A stretch of DNA of 64,000 nt, taken from positions 1-64,000 of the forward strand of contig NZ_JABSNO010000003.1 of the NCBI RefSeq assembly GCF_013294015.1, read 5' to 3'. This stretch comes from Frigoriflavimonas asaccharolytica. Lineage in GTDB: Bacteria > Bacteroidota > Bacteroidia > Flavobacteriales > Weeksellaceae. The translations under genes and the position numbers were made by a program. Under the pieces are notes generated by a model, which was given only the letters and a program-made list of their open reading frames with translations, searched no databases and was not told the origin of the DNA. The stretch's first letter is position 1. Each line of letters opens with the position of its first letter. Shown in pieces: positions 16,801-25,635 of the stretch.

Positions 16801-18393
16801 TTAAGCGTTTTCGTACTCGCTGATAAAATGCAATTTTACATTCGGAAATTTCTCTTGCGTCATCGTGATGGTAAAAGAAGAATCTGCTAAAAATACAGGT
16901 CTATTGTATTTATCCCTCGCCATGAATCTTTGTTTTAATCTCGCAAACTCTTTATATTCTTCCGTACTTTCATCGGCTTCTATCCAACAAGCTTTGTGTA
17001 TGGAAAGTGGTTCGTACGTACATTTTGCGCCATATTCATGCTCCAGTCTGTATTGTATTACTTCATATTGCAAAGCACCTACAGTTCCAATTATTTTTCT
17101 GCCGTTCATATCCAAAGTGAATAGTTGTGCAACACCTTCATCCATCAATTGATCTATTCCTTTTGCCAATTGTTTTGCTTTTAGCGGATCATTATTGTTT
17201 ATATATCTAAAATGCTCTGGAGAAAAACTTGGAATTCCTTTGAAATTTAAATCTTCTCCTGCAGTTAGCGTATCTCCAATTCTAAAATTTCCAGTATCGT
17301 GCAAACCGACAATATCTCCCGGAAAACTTTCATCAATTACTTCTTTTCTATCGGCAAAAAAAGTATTTGGAGAAGAAAATTTCATTTTTTTCTTTTCACG
17401 TACTAAGGTGTAATTTTCGTTTCTTTTGAAGGTACCAGAAACAATTTTTATAAATGCCAAACGATCGCGATGTTTAGGGTCCATATTTGCGTGAATTTTG
17501 AAAACAAAACCTGCAAATTGCTCTTCTTCTGGCTTTACTAGACGTTCTTCTGCTTTTTTTGGTTGTGGTTTTGGCGCAATTTCTATAAATGCATCTAGCA
17601 ATTCTCTAACACCAAAATTATTAAGCGCAGAACCGAAAAATACGGGTTGTAAATTTCCCGCCAAATACGCTTCTCTATCAAATGGTGGATATACGCTAAC
17701 TACTAATTCTACTTCTTCTCGCAGTTCTTTCGCAGCTTTTACGCCAACAGTTTTATCAATAATTTCATCAGTAATATCAGAAATTTTCAGTGTTTCGCTA
17801 ATTTTTTGTTTGTTATCACCACTAAATAACTGAATATTTTTTTCCCAAATATTATAAATTCCTTGAAAATCGCTTCCCATACCAATTGGCAAAGAAAGTG
17901 GTGTTACTTGCAAACCTAATTTTTGTTCCACTTCATCCAAAAGATCAAAAGCATCTTTTCCTTCTCTATCCAGTTTATTAATGAAAACAAGCATCGGAAT
18001 ATTTCTCATTCTACAAACTTGCACCAATTTTTCCGTTTGTTCTTCTACACCTTTTGCAACGTCTATCACTACGATTACGGAATCTACGGCAGTTAAAGTT
18101 CGGTAAGTATCTTCTGCAAAATCTTTGTGACCGGGAGTATCTAGAATATTAATTTTATGATCTTTATATTCAAAAGCCAATACGGAAGTTGCCACAGAAA
18201 TTCCTCTTTGACGCTCAATTTCCATGAAATCCGAAGTTGCGCCTTTCTTTATTTTGTTAGATTTTACGGCACCCGCTTCTTGTATTGCACCCCCAAAAAG
18301 TAGCAATTTTTCCGTCAAAGTAGTTTTTCCAGCATCTGGATGCGAGATGATACCGAATGTTTTTCTTTTATCTATTTCTTTTTGTAAAGACAT
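16801..18393 (-). CDS. prfC: Peptide chain release factor 3
   Basis: A 530-residue translational GTPase that recycles RF1 and RF2 from the ribosome after peptide release. The G domain shows ISHPDAGKTTLTEKLL (G1), QRGISVATSV (G2 region), DTPGHKDFAEDTYR (G3) and NKLDREGKD (G4). The C-terminal RF3-specific part includes GALQYEVIQYRLEHEYGA. Length agrees with the ~530-residue family. The DUF4956 gene follows at 18 bp. The upstream region toward 18610 is divergent from the CPBP gene. Confidence 0.95.
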   Translation of the reverse strand: MSLQKEIDKRKTFGIISHPDAGKTTLTEKLLLFGGAIQEAGAVKSNKIKKGATSDFMEIERQRGISVATSVLAFEYKDHKINILDTPGHKDFAEDTYRTLTAVDSVIVVIDVAKGVEEQTEKLVQVCRMRNIPMLVFINKLDREGKDAFDLLDEVEQKLGLQVTPLSLPIGMGSDFQGIYNIWEKNIQLFSGDNKQKISETLKISDITDEIIDKTVGVKAAKELREEVELVVSVYPPFDREAYLAGNLQPVFFGSALNNFGVRELLDAFIEIAPKPQPKKAEERLVKPEEEQFAGFVFKIHANMDPKHRDRLAFIKIVSGTFKRNENYTLVREKKKMKFSSPNTFFADRKEVIDESFPGDIVGLHDTGNFRIGDTLTAGEDLNFKGIPSFSPEHFRYINNNDPLKAKQLAKGIDQLMDEGVAQLFTLDMNGRKIIGTVGALQYEVIQYRLEHEYGAKCTYEPLSIHKACWIEADESTEEYKEFARLKQRFMARDKYNRPVFLADSSFTITMTQEKFPNVKLHFISEYENA

Positions 18394-18584
18394 TTTATTA
18401 TTTTTTTTAAAAAAGGTCGAAAATTATTCCCAACCCTAAATGTGCACTTATGTTCACTAAATTAAAACGCAATTTTAAAAACAACTTATGTATTAAAGAT
18501 AAATTTGTCTTTAGTTGAACGGTGCAAAAATCGTGATTTTAATTGACAATCAAAAACCATTTTTAATAGATTAAAGTTTTACTT

Positions 18585-18592
18585 TATATTTG
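18585..18592 (+). promoter_or_regulatory. Probable -7 promoter element of the CPBP protease gene
   Basis: TATATTTG is an exact TAnnTTTG match 18 bp before the TTG start. The -33 region reads TTTT about 20 bp upstream rather than TTTG, so the promoter would be partly degenerate. Confidence 0.4.
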
Positions 18593-18609
18593 CCAAAAAT
18601 TATTAGGTT

Positions 18610-19440
18610 TTGGAGAATAAAAATTGGTTTAAATATACCTTAAAATGGGAGCAAATTGGAATTTTGCTCGCAGGATTTTTTGTAGGGCAAATGATAGCAG
18701 CAATTGTCGCCGCATTGATGGTTTTTATATTTAAAGTAGATTATAATACTTCAACATGGTTTCAAATTGCAGCTTATGTGCTGTCTTTTGGTTGTCCTAT
18801 TCTATTTTTTGATTTGTTTGTAACCAGACCAAAAGGCAATAAACTCAATTTTAATTTCGCTTCAAAATCTTTTTACACCTACGTCTTAATATTTTCTATG
18901 ATGTTGGGAATGATGTTGATTTCAGAATATCTAACATCTTTTATTCCTACAGAAGGATTTATATTTGGACCTTTATACAAACTTTTTGAGGAACAAATGA
19001 ATTCAATTTCCATAGAACCTTTTTCTCTAATAATAATGGTTGCTGTTTTGGCACCAATTTTTGAGGAAATTTTATTTCGTGGGATTATTATGAAAGGAAT
19101 GCTGAACAATAAGATAAATCCTTATCGGGCAATAGTAATTTCGGCGTTTATTTTTGGAGCAGTACATTTTTATCCTTGGCAATTTCTAGGTGCATTTCTT
19201 TTGGGTATGGTTTTAGGATTGGTTTATTGGAAAACAAAATCTTTGCTATTACCAATGTTGATGCATGCTTTTAATAATTTCATCGCTGCAATGTTGATGA
19301 TTTTTGTGAAAGTAGATAGTTTGGAAGCTTTATTTAAAATAGATGCTATTTATCTTTTCGGTATTGGAATTTTGATATTTTCAGTTTCATTGTATCTATT
19401 TCTTTCAAAATACAAAACTGCAGAAGGAAAATTGTTTTAA
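18610..19440 (+). CDS. CPBP family intramembrane metalloprotease
   Basis: A 276-residue multi-pass membrane protein with about seven hydrophobic helices. The Abi/CAAX-protease motifs are intact: FEEILFRG with E152, E153 and R157, AVHFYPWQF with H186, and MHAFNNF with H219 and N223. Relatives process prenylated proteins in eukaryotes. In bacteria they have roles in bacteriocin immunity or protein secretion. The substrate here is unknown. The start is a TTG at 18610, supported by the -7 element just upstream and by the lack of an in-frame ATG nearby. Confidence 0.88.
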   Translation: MENKNWFKYTLKWEQIGILLAGFFVGQMIAAIVAALMVFIFKVDYNTSTWFQIAAYVLSFGCPILFFDLFVTRPKGNKLNFNFASKSFYTYVLIFSMMLGMMLISEYLTSFIPTEGFIFGPLYKLFEEQMNSISIEPFSLIIMVAVLAPIFEEILFRGIIMKGMLNNKINPYRAIVISAFIFGAVHFYPWQFLGAFLLGMVLGLVYWKTKSLLLPMLMHAFNNFIAAMLMIFVKVDSLEALFKIDAIYLFGIGILIFSVSLYLFLSKYKTAEGKLF

Positions 19441-19460
19441 AACTTTTTTTTCAGTATATG

Positions 19461-19640
19461 ACAAAAAATAAAATGTGAAAAATTAACCACAAAAGGCACA
19501 AAAGCAGATGTTTTTTAGACAGAAAAAGATAAAAAAAGTTGAAAGTCAAATATTTTCAAACTTATTTTAACTTTTGAACTACTTTTTTAGCAGTTTCCTT
19601 TTGTTATTTTTGTGGTTTAAAATTTTTGTCGTGTACTAAT
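19461..19640. repeat. Dispersed repeat family A, copy 2
   Basis: This ~180-bp element matches 1681-1884. It begins AAAATGTGAAAAATTAACCAC and ends TTTTGTGGTTTAAAATTTTTG, with the shared internal block TTATTTTAACTTTTGAAC. The end blocks are imperfect inverted repeats. In both copies it lies directly after a gene end and in front of an unrelated gene. Confidence 0.7.
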
Positions 19641-19823
19641 AACTTTTTTACTTCTTATTAAACTACAAAACGAAGATTGACAGCGTCGAACAACTTTGTT
19701 AGGTTTCTTTCGCAAATCGAAGATTCGACGAACTCAATGACAAAATAAAATATAATATTTTAAAAAATTCATCAAACCAAATAAAACAACTTCATACAAG
19801 TTGAAACTAAATAATCAAACTCA
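19641..19823. other. Intergenic region before rdgB
   Basis: This region holds no credible reading frame. A ~60-bp stretch at about 19672-19745 contains CGAAGATTGACAGCGTCGAA and an inverted partner around CAAATCGAAGATTCGACGAA, and resembles another GC-richer dispersed repeat, but there is no second copy in the window. No good promoter match was found for rdgB. Confidence 0.4.
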
Positions 19824-20390
19824 ATGGAACTTTTAATAGCCACACACAACATTCACAAAAAAGAAGAAATTCAACAAATCTTAGGTTCACAATTTTTAAT
19901 AAAAAGCCTCACCGATTATGAAATTTTTGAAGAAATAGTTGAAGATGGAAATACTTTTGAAGAAAATGCCTTAATCAAAGCAAAATACTGTTTTGAAAAA
20001 ACTGGAATTCCGAGTGTAGGAGATGATAGTGGTTTGGTAATAAATGCATTAGACGGGCGACCAGGAATTTATTCTGCAAGATATGCCGGAGATCATGATT
20101 TCCAAAAAAACATGGCAAAAGTTTTAGAAGAATTAGATGGAGTGGAAGAAAGAAGCGCTTATTTTATTACGGTTTTATGCTATTTTAATGAAAATGGCGC
20201 ACAATATTTCACCGGAAAAGTGCACGGCACTATTTTAAAAGAAAATAAAGGTCATCAAGGTTTTGGCTATGATCCTATTTTTGTCCCAACTGCTTATAAT
20301 ATTACCTTCGCAGAAATGGATCCTGAAAAGAAAAACGAAATCAGCCATCGCAAACAAGCATTGGATTTGTTTATGAAAGATTTCAGTTGA
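19824..20390 (+). CDS. RdgB/HAM1 non-canonical purine NTP pyrophosphatase
   Basis: A 188-residue cytoplasmic enzyme hydrolysing dITP, ITP and XTP to the monophosphate, keeping deaminated purines out of nucleic acids. Signatures are the N-terminal ATHNIHKKEEI, SVGDDSGLVINALDGRPGIYSARYAG for substrate and Mg2+ binding, FTGKVHGTI, GFGYDPIFVP and the C-terminal ISHRKQAL. The length is typical (about 190). It stands alone, with repeat family A in front and RNase Z 102 bp behind. Confidence 0.93.
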   Translation: MELLIATHNIHKKEEIQQILGSQFLIKSLTDYEIFEEIVEDGNTFEENALIKAKYCFEKTGIPSVGDDSGLVINALDGRPGIYSARYAGDHDFQKNMAKVLEELDGVEERSAYFITVLCYFNENGAQYFTGKVHGTILKENKGHQGFGYDPIFVPTAYNITFAEMDPEKKNEISHRKQALDLFMKDFS

Positions 20391-20446
20391 TTATTTAAAA
20401 CAGAATCCTACGTCTAAGATTAGTAATATAAGCCATTTTTAATTCC

Positions 20447-20454
20447 TACATTTG
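20447..20454 (+). promoter_or_regulatory. Probable -7 promoter element of the RNase Z gene
   Basis: TACATTTG matches TAnnTTTG exactly, 38 bp before the TTG start of the RNase Z gene. No TTG was found at the expected -33 distance. Confidence 0.4.
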
Positions 20455-20491
20455 TAATTTAATTTTCATTCAACGTTTAGAAAATAATATT

Positions 20492-21430
20492 TTGAGTAAT
20501 TACCTCACCATCCTCGGTTTCAATTCTGCAATTCCTACCGTAAATTCTGCAACCACTGCACAATTTTTGCAAATGGAAAGCGATCATTTTCTGATAGATT
20601 GTGGCGAAGGTACACAAGTGCAATTGCGCAAGGCAAAAGTGAAATTTTCTAAAATAAACCACATTTTTATTTCTCATCTTCATGGCGATCATTGTTTTGG
20701 TTTGCCAGGTTTGGTTGCGTCTTTCCGGCTTTTGGGCAGGGAAAAACCATTGCATATTTTTGGACCAAAAGGCATCAAAGAAATGCTAGAAACTATTTTT
20801 AGAATAAGCGAAGTGCATAGTGGTTTTAAAATTATTTATCATGAATTAGAAAGCGAAAATTCGGAACTTATTTTCGAAAATAAAAGAGTAGAAGTATATA
20901 CTATTCCGCTCAATCATAGAATTTACTGCAACGGATATTTATTTAAAGAAAAAAAGAAAGACCGCCATTTGGTGATGGAAGAAATTTCTAAATATGAAGA
21001 AATTGATATTTCAGATTTTCAAAATTTAAAAAATGGAAAAGATTTTACTTTAAATAATGGGAAAATCATTGAGAATAAAATGCTAACCAAAGATCCAGAC
21101 GAAAGTATTTCTTATGCATTCTGCAGCGATACTCGATATCTGGAATCTGTAATTCCAATTATTAAAGAGGTAGATTTATTGTATCACGAAGCCACATTTT
21201 TACATGAATTGAAAGAAATGGCAGAATATACAGGACATACCACGGCTTTGGAAGCTGCAAAAATTGCAAAGGCGGCCAATGTTGGAAAATTAATTCTTGG
21301 ACATTTCTCTAATAGATATGATGATCGAACGGTTTTCACGGATGAGGCAAGAGAAGTTTTCCCAAAATCTTACTTACCTATCGCATTAGAAGCTGTAAAA
21401 ATTGAAAGTGCCAAGCAAAAAGCTTTATAA
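20492..21430 (+). CDS. rnz: Ribonuclease Z
   Basis: A 312-residue metallo-beta-lactamase-fold endonuclease that trims the 3' end of tRNA precursors. Zinc-site residues are clear: SHLHGDH gives H62, H64, D66 and H67, FCSDTRYLE supplies the bridging Asp, and LGHFSNRY the last His. The flexible exosite arm typical of the short RNase Z (about residues 150-195) is present. The start is TTG at 20492, and MSNYLTILGFNSA aligns with family N-termini. The TIGR02757 gene follows after 3 bp and is probably cotranscribed. Confidence 0.92.
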   Translation: MSNYLTILGFNSAIPTVNSATTAQFLQMESDHFLIDCGEGTQVQLRKAKVKFSKINHIFISHLHGDHCFGLPGLVASFRLLGREKPLHIFGPKGIKEMLETIFRISEVHSGFKIIYHELESENSELIFENKRVEVYTIPLNHRIYCNGYLFKEKKKDRHLVMEEISKYEEIDISDFQNLKNGKDFTLNNGKIIENKMLTKDPDESISYAFCSDTRYLESVIPIIKEVDLLYHEATFLHELKEMAEYTGHTTALEAAKIAKAANVGKLILGHFSNRYDDRTVFTDEAREVFPKSYLPIALEAVKIESAKQKAL

Positions 21431-21433
21431 AAA

Positions 21434-22207
21434 ATGAATTTTGAAGAACTGAAAGATTTTCTAGACGAGAAAGCAGATTTTTACAACAATTCAGATTTTA
21501 TCGCCGAAGATCCACTACAAATTCCCCATCGTTTTTCTAAAAAGCAAGATGTTGAGATTGCCGCATTTCTGACGGCTACCATTTCTTGGGGAAATAGAAA
21601 ATCCATCATCAATTCTGCTACAAAAATGATGCAATTGATGGATGATTCTCCGCATGATTTTATTTTGAATCATTCTGCAAAAGAGCTAGAATCTATTAGC
21701 CAAAATACTATCCATAGAACCTTCAAAGGCGAAGATTTTTCGCAATTTATTATCAATTTAAAAAAGATTTATAGCAAAAGTGAAAGTCTAGAAAATTCAT
21801 TTAAACTAGTAAAAGGAGAGACAAATTTCAAGCATGGAATTGAAAGATTCCGATCGCAATTTCTTGGCGACACATTGCACAGAAGTAGTAAGCATATAAG
21901 TTCGCCACACAAAAATTCGTCTGCAAAAAGATTGATTATGTTTTTGCGCTGGATGATAAGAGAAGATGGCAGAAATGTGGATTTTGGACTATGGAAATCT
22001 CTTCCAAAACAATTCCTATCAATACCTTTGGATGTACATACAGGAAATATTTCTAGAAAATTGAATTTAATTTCCAGAACACAAAATGATTGGAAAGCAG
22101 TAGAGGAATTGGATGTAATCCTTAGAAAAATGGATGCAAAAGATCCTTCAAAATATGATTTTGCACTTTTTGGATTGGGTGTTTCAGGCGATTTTGATAA
22201 AGTTTAA
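21434..22207 (+). CDS. TIGR02757 family protein
   Basis: A 257-residue protein of a conserved Bacteroidota family of unknown function. It has the N-terminal YNNSDFIAEDPLQIPHRFSK motif, TISWGNRKSIINSATKMMQL, a RLIMFLRWMIREDGRNVDFG segment and the C-terminal KMDAKDPSKYDFALFGLGV. The helical core resembles HhH-GPD-type folds, and DVHTGNISRKLNL lies where a DNA glycosylase would place catalytic residues, but this is only a resemblance. It directly follows rnz (3 bp), suggesting a shared transcript. Confidence 0.85.
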   Translation: MNFEELKDFLDEKADFYNNSDFIAEDPLQIPHRFSKKQDVEIAAFLTATISWGNRKSIINSATKMMQLMDDSPHDFILNHSAKELESISQNTIHRTFKGEDFSQFIINLKKIYSKSESLENSFKLVKGETNFKHGIERFRSQFLGDTLHRSSKHISSPHKNSSAKRLIMFLRWMIREDGRNVDFGLWKSLPKQFLSIPLDVHTGNISRKLNLISRTQNDWKAVEELDVILRKMDAKDPSKYDFALFGLGVSGDFDKV

Positions 22208-22254
22208 ATAATTTATCTTTTTACATTATTCTTCTTAAAAGAGGGCATTTAAGA

Positions 22255-22283
22255 TTGTGTTTTTAAAAATATCGTTACATTTG
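22255..22283 (+). promoter_or_regulatory. Bacteroidota promoter of the T9SS type B protein gene
   Basis: TTG at 22255-22257 and TACATTTG at 22276-22283 are separated by 18 bp and match the -33/-7 consensus. Transcription would start around 22288-22290, leaving a leader of about 25 nt to the preferred ATG at 22315. Confidence 0.6.
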
Positions 22284-22314
22284 TAGCAAATCATAAAAAA
22301 TGCTAAATTATAGA

Positions 22315-24906
22315 ATGAAAAACTACTATTTAATCTTTTTCGCTTTGTTTTTTTCTCAGAACTTATTTAGTCAAGACAGAAAAGTACCTTTAAATGAAAA
22401 AATAAGCGCTGCAGCCAAAGCTGGTCAATATATTGATGTTAATGTGCCTCCATATCCAGCATCAACATTTACACCAACTCAGCTGGTAACAGACGTGCTT
22501 ATCGGTGTACAAAATACATGTGCTGCGCCAAATATTTCAAATGTATCTGTTTCTCCAAATCAATCTGTTTCTAACAATGATCGTTTTTGGGGATACTTTA
22601 ACAAAACAACATCAACTTTTCCATTCAATGAAGGTATAATTTTAACTTCTGGTATTGCAAGAAGAGGTGGTAACGGTCCATTAGGAAACTTGAGCGATGG
22701 GAATGGCGGAGGAAGTGATCCAGACCTTCTAGCCGCTACAGGTGTTACTGCTTCAATTATCGATGCAGGTGTTTTAGAATTTGATTTTATACCTTCAAGT
22801 ACGCAATTAACTTTTAGATATCTGTTTGCTTCAGAAGAATATGAAGGTTCGTTCATGTGTCCACCATTACCTTATGATGATGCATTTGCTCTTCTATTAA
22901 AGCCAAATACACCTGGATCTACTTACAGTAATTTAGCAGTGTTACCAGGTGGTTTAGGTCCCGTTGCAGTAAGTAATATTGTTGGAACTCAATTTTCCTG
23001 TCCTACAAATCAACAATTTTTTGGTGGCACAACGCTTAATGGCACAAATTATAATGGCATTACAATTCCTCTAACAGCAACAGCGACCGTAATTCCTGGG
23101 CAATCTTATCATATAAAAATGGTTATTGCGGATGTTAGAGATGGAAGTTATGATTCTGCAGTTTTTATTGAAGCCGGATCGTTCGATATAGGTGTTCAAA
23201 TCTTGGATCCTGCCGGAGTAGCTTTGCCACCAACAATACAGGTTTGCAATAATACTCCTACAGTTCTTGCACCATCTGTTCAAGTTCCTAATTCTGTATA
23301 TCAATGGTTTTTAAATGGAGTGGCAATTCCTGGTGCAACATCTGCAGCTTACACAGCGTTAGTACCTGGAATATACACAATTGAAGTTTTAATACCCGGA
23401 AATACTTGCCCAGGTTCTGCACAAGTAGAAATAATTGGTGGAACTTCACCTACCGTTAATAATGTTACTTTTACAGCTTGTTATGGTCCTGGAGATGTAA
23501 CTTTTAATTTACCTTTAATCGCATCTGCAGTAAGCAGTGCTCCTGGTGCAGTGTATAGATATTATTTGAATCAGGCAGATGCCGTTGCTGCTAATGGTAA
23601 TTTTATTGCAGATCCTACCACTTTTCAAAGTGCTGGTGGACAAACTGTTTTTGTATCTGTGAACAATAGTTTTTGCCCAGCAGTAGCATTTATCAATTTG
23701 GTGAAAGCGCCAGAAATGGTAGCTGTTATAGAGAATCCTCAGCCAATTAATTGTGCAAACCCAACCAGAACATTAATTGGAAATGCTTCTACATATCCTG
23801 TAGGTTCTACATTTTTGTGGCAAGCTTCCAATGGAGGTACCATAGTATCTGGTGGAAACACATTAAATGCTGTTGTCAGTACTGGTGGAACATACTCATT
23901 GACGATTGTAAAAACCTATCAACCAGGAGAGGTAGCTTGTACAGCAGTGAAAACGGTGAATGTAATTGTAGACACGGCGCCACCTTTGGTTGCAGTAACT
24001 GCACCAAAAACAACAATCTGTTTAGGAGAATCTATTACGTTGACGGCTTCTGGAGGAGCAAATTACCAATGGAGTGGAAGTCTTGTGATAGCAAATACGC
24101 TCACCGTTGCTCCTTTGGTTACTACCACATACACCGTATATTCCTTTGGCGCAAATGGTTGTAAATCCACAAATCCTGCAACTATAACGATTGAAGTTGT
24201 ACCTGCCATCACTTCTACATTGCCTTCTATCAGTGGTTATATCTGCGCAGGAGATGTTATTACCCTAGATGCAGGAGTTGGTGCAAACTATAGCTATCTT
24301 TGGAGTACAGGGGAAACCACGCAAACAATCTCCACCGGAGTTGCTGGAGTTTATACGGTGACGATAAGTAATGGTATTTGTTCCAAAAATTTCTCTACAT
24401 CTGTAATAGAAGCAATTGTGCCACAAGTTGTAGATGTACTTTTCGAGAATGGAATCCTTACAATTACAGCATCCAACCCAAGTAATGGTTTGCTAGAGTA
24501 CTCTTTGGATGATGGTTTCACTTGGCAAAACTCAAATGTATTCACCAATGTACTTCCAAATTCAGATATTTTGATAAAAGTACGTGTGAAAACTACAACT
24601 TGTGTAGGTTCTTTAAGATTTTTCACATTTATGATGTTAAATGTACTCACGCCAAACGGAGATGGGTTAAACGATCAAATAGATTTATCGGGCATTAGCA
24701 AATATCCAAACTTTGGTGCTTCCATCTTTGATAGATATGGTAAAGAAATATTTAAAATGGATAAGAACATTTTCATTTGGGATGGAAAATTCCAAAGCAG
24801 ACCATTACCAACTGCTACTTATTGGTTCCAATTGCAATATGAACATCCTGCGAGCAAAAAATTGATCCAAAATAATGGATGGATTTTAATTAAAAACAGA
24901 GACTAA
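22315..24906 (+). CDS. T9SS type B sorting-domain surface protein with choice-of-anchor L domain
   Basis: About 863 residues. The start at 22315 gives a textbook signal peptide (MKNYYLIFFALFFSQNLFSQ). An ATG at 22300 would add five residues. An N-terminal choice-of-anchor L domain (NEGIILTSGIARRGG, FRYLFASEEYEGS) is followed by several Ig-like or PKD-like beta domains rich in Thr, Val and Gly, with CxGE and YQWSGS repeats typical of adhesin stalks. The last ~85 residues (LTPNGDGLNDQIDLSGI, FDRYGKEIF, PTATYWFQLQYEH) are the gliding-motility-associated type B sorting domain. It is probably a surface-attached adhesin. It has its own promoter and terminator. Confidence 0.9.
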   Translation: MKNYYLIFFALFFSQNLFSQDRKVPLNEKISAAAKAGQYIDVNVPPYPASTFTPTQLVTDVLIGVQNTCAAPNISNVSVSPNQSVSNNDRFWGYFNKTTSTFPFNEGIILTSGIARRGGNGPLGNLSDGNGGGSDPDLLAATGVTASIIDAGVLEFDFIPSSTQLTFRYLFASEEYEGSFMCPPLPYDDAFALLLKPNTPGSTYSNLAVLPGGLGPVAVSNIVGTQFSCPTNQQFFGGTTLNGTNYNGITIPLTATATVIPGQSYHIKMVIADVRDGSYDSAVFIEAGSFDIGVQILDPAGVALPPTIQVCNNTPTVLAPSVQVPNSVYQWFLNGVAIPGATSAAYTALVPGIYTIEVLIPGNTCPGSAQVEIIGGTSPTVNNVTFTACYGPGDVTFNLPLIASAVSSAPGAVYRYYLNQADAVAANGNFIADPTTFQSAGGQTVFVSVNNSFCPAVAFINLVKAPEMVAVIENPQPINCANPTRTLIGNASTYPVGSTFLWQASNGGTIVSGGNTLNAVVSTGGTYSLTIVKTYQPGEVACTAVKTVNVIVDTAPPLVAVTAPKTTICLGESITLTASGGANYQWSGSLVIANTLTVAPLVTTTYTVYSFGANGCKSTNPATITIEVVPAITSTLPSISGYICAGDVITLDAGVGANYSYLWSTGETTQTISTGVAGVYTVTISNGICSKNFSTSVIEAIVPQVVDVLFENGILTITASNPSNGLLEYSLDDGFTWQNSNVFTNVLPNSDILIKVRVKTTTCVGSLRFFTFMMLNVLTPNGDGLNDQIDLSGISKYPNFGASIFDRYGKEIFKMDKNIFIWDGKFQSRPLPTATYWFQLQYEHPASKKLIQNNGWILIKNRD

Positions 24907-24925
24907 ATAGCAACAATAAATAATG

Positions 24926-24953
24926 GAAACCCTTCAATTGAAGGGTTTTCTTT
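24926..24953 (+). terminator. Terminator after the T9SS type B gene
   Basis: AAACCCTTCAATTGAAGGGTTT is a perfect palindrome (given here in two arms: AAACCCTTCAA and TTGAAGGGTTT) followed by TCTTT. Confidence 0.85.
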
Positions 24954-25020
24954 ATTAAAAGTAGTTTTAAACTTTTAGATTTTTAACGAATTTATTTTGA
25001 GTAAATCTGCTGCTTAAAAA

Positions 25021-25265
25021 TTTGTAGGTCGACCTTAATAATTCATAGGCTCACCGTAATATTTTGTAGGCTCGCCTAAACATTTCGTAGGCTCGCCTTA
25101 ATATTTCGTAGGCTCGCCTTAATATTTTGTAGGCTCACCGTAATATTTTGTAGGCTAGCCTTTACATTTCGTAGGCTCGCCTTACTATTTTAGAGGTTTG
25201 CCTTAATATTTCGTAGGCTCGCCTAAACATTTTGTAGGCTCGCCCTACTATTTCGTAGGCGCTGG
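25021..25265. repeat. 21-bp tandem repeat array, eleven units plus a partial
   Basis: Eleven contiguous 21-bp units (25021-25251) and a partial twelfth. The consensus is TTCGTAGGCTCGCC then TTAATAT, with variants such as TTTGTAGGCTCACC then GTAATAT. Each unit contains the near-palindrome AGGC-TC-GCCT. There are no spacers and no variable inserts. No start codon serves an open frame across it. Unit length and the minus-strand GAAATGT/GAAATAT core link it to the array at 427-531. Confidence 0.9.
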
Positions 25266-25341
25266 TAGAAAATGTAGGGACATGAAATTTAGTCTAATAA
25301 ATGCGATTAATAATGGTAGTACTACTTGTTGTGCATTTGGG

Positions 25342-25523
25342 AATAAATTTTTTAACGCAAAGAATTTCAATTACTTATATTTATTTTAAGTAAGCAAAGA
25401 ATGCGAATATTCGCATTTGAAGCGAGTGCGTAATCAAATCTGCTTGCAGATTCTACTTTGCTAATTTAAATATGACGTAAAAAAAATAGACTCCGCGTTT
25501 AATTTTTTTTAATAAACTGATAC
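25342..25523. repeat. Dispersed repeat family C, copy 1
   Basis: About 180 bp, matching 43820-44000 in blocks: TTTTAACGCAAAGA (TTTTTAAACGCAAAGA in the other copy), GCAAAGAATGCGAATATTC, TAATCAAATCT, CTTTGCT(A/T)ATTTAAATATGAC and CGCGTTTAATTTTTTTT. The ends AACGCAAAG and CGCGTTTAA are partly inverted. It is non-coding and lies between the 21-bp array and the rsmA terminator. Confidence 0.75.
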
Positions 25524-25582
25524 TATAAGTTTTATATTTTAAACTCTGAAAGCACAACAGGTTATTCCTATTGTTTTATCTG

Positions 25583-25610
25583 CAAAAAGCCCTTCATTCA
25601 AAGGGCTTTT
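25583..25610 (-). terminator. Terminator after rsmA
   Basis: AAAAGCCCTT and AAGGGCTTTT form a 10-bp stem; read on the minus strand it ends in a T-run. It lies 26-53 bp after the rsmA stop. Confidence 0.85.
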
Positions 25611-25635
25611 ATATATTGGAATTTTTTCTGAGATT

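Noticed and set aside
22300-22314. Upstream ATG as start of the T9SS type B protein
   Set aside because: It adds MLNYR before an otherwise ideal signal peptide starting at 22315; it cannot be excluded but is less likely.
25021-25265. CRISPR array
   Set aside because: Units are 21 bp and directly contiguous with no spacers, variants drift gradually, and no cas gene is nearby.
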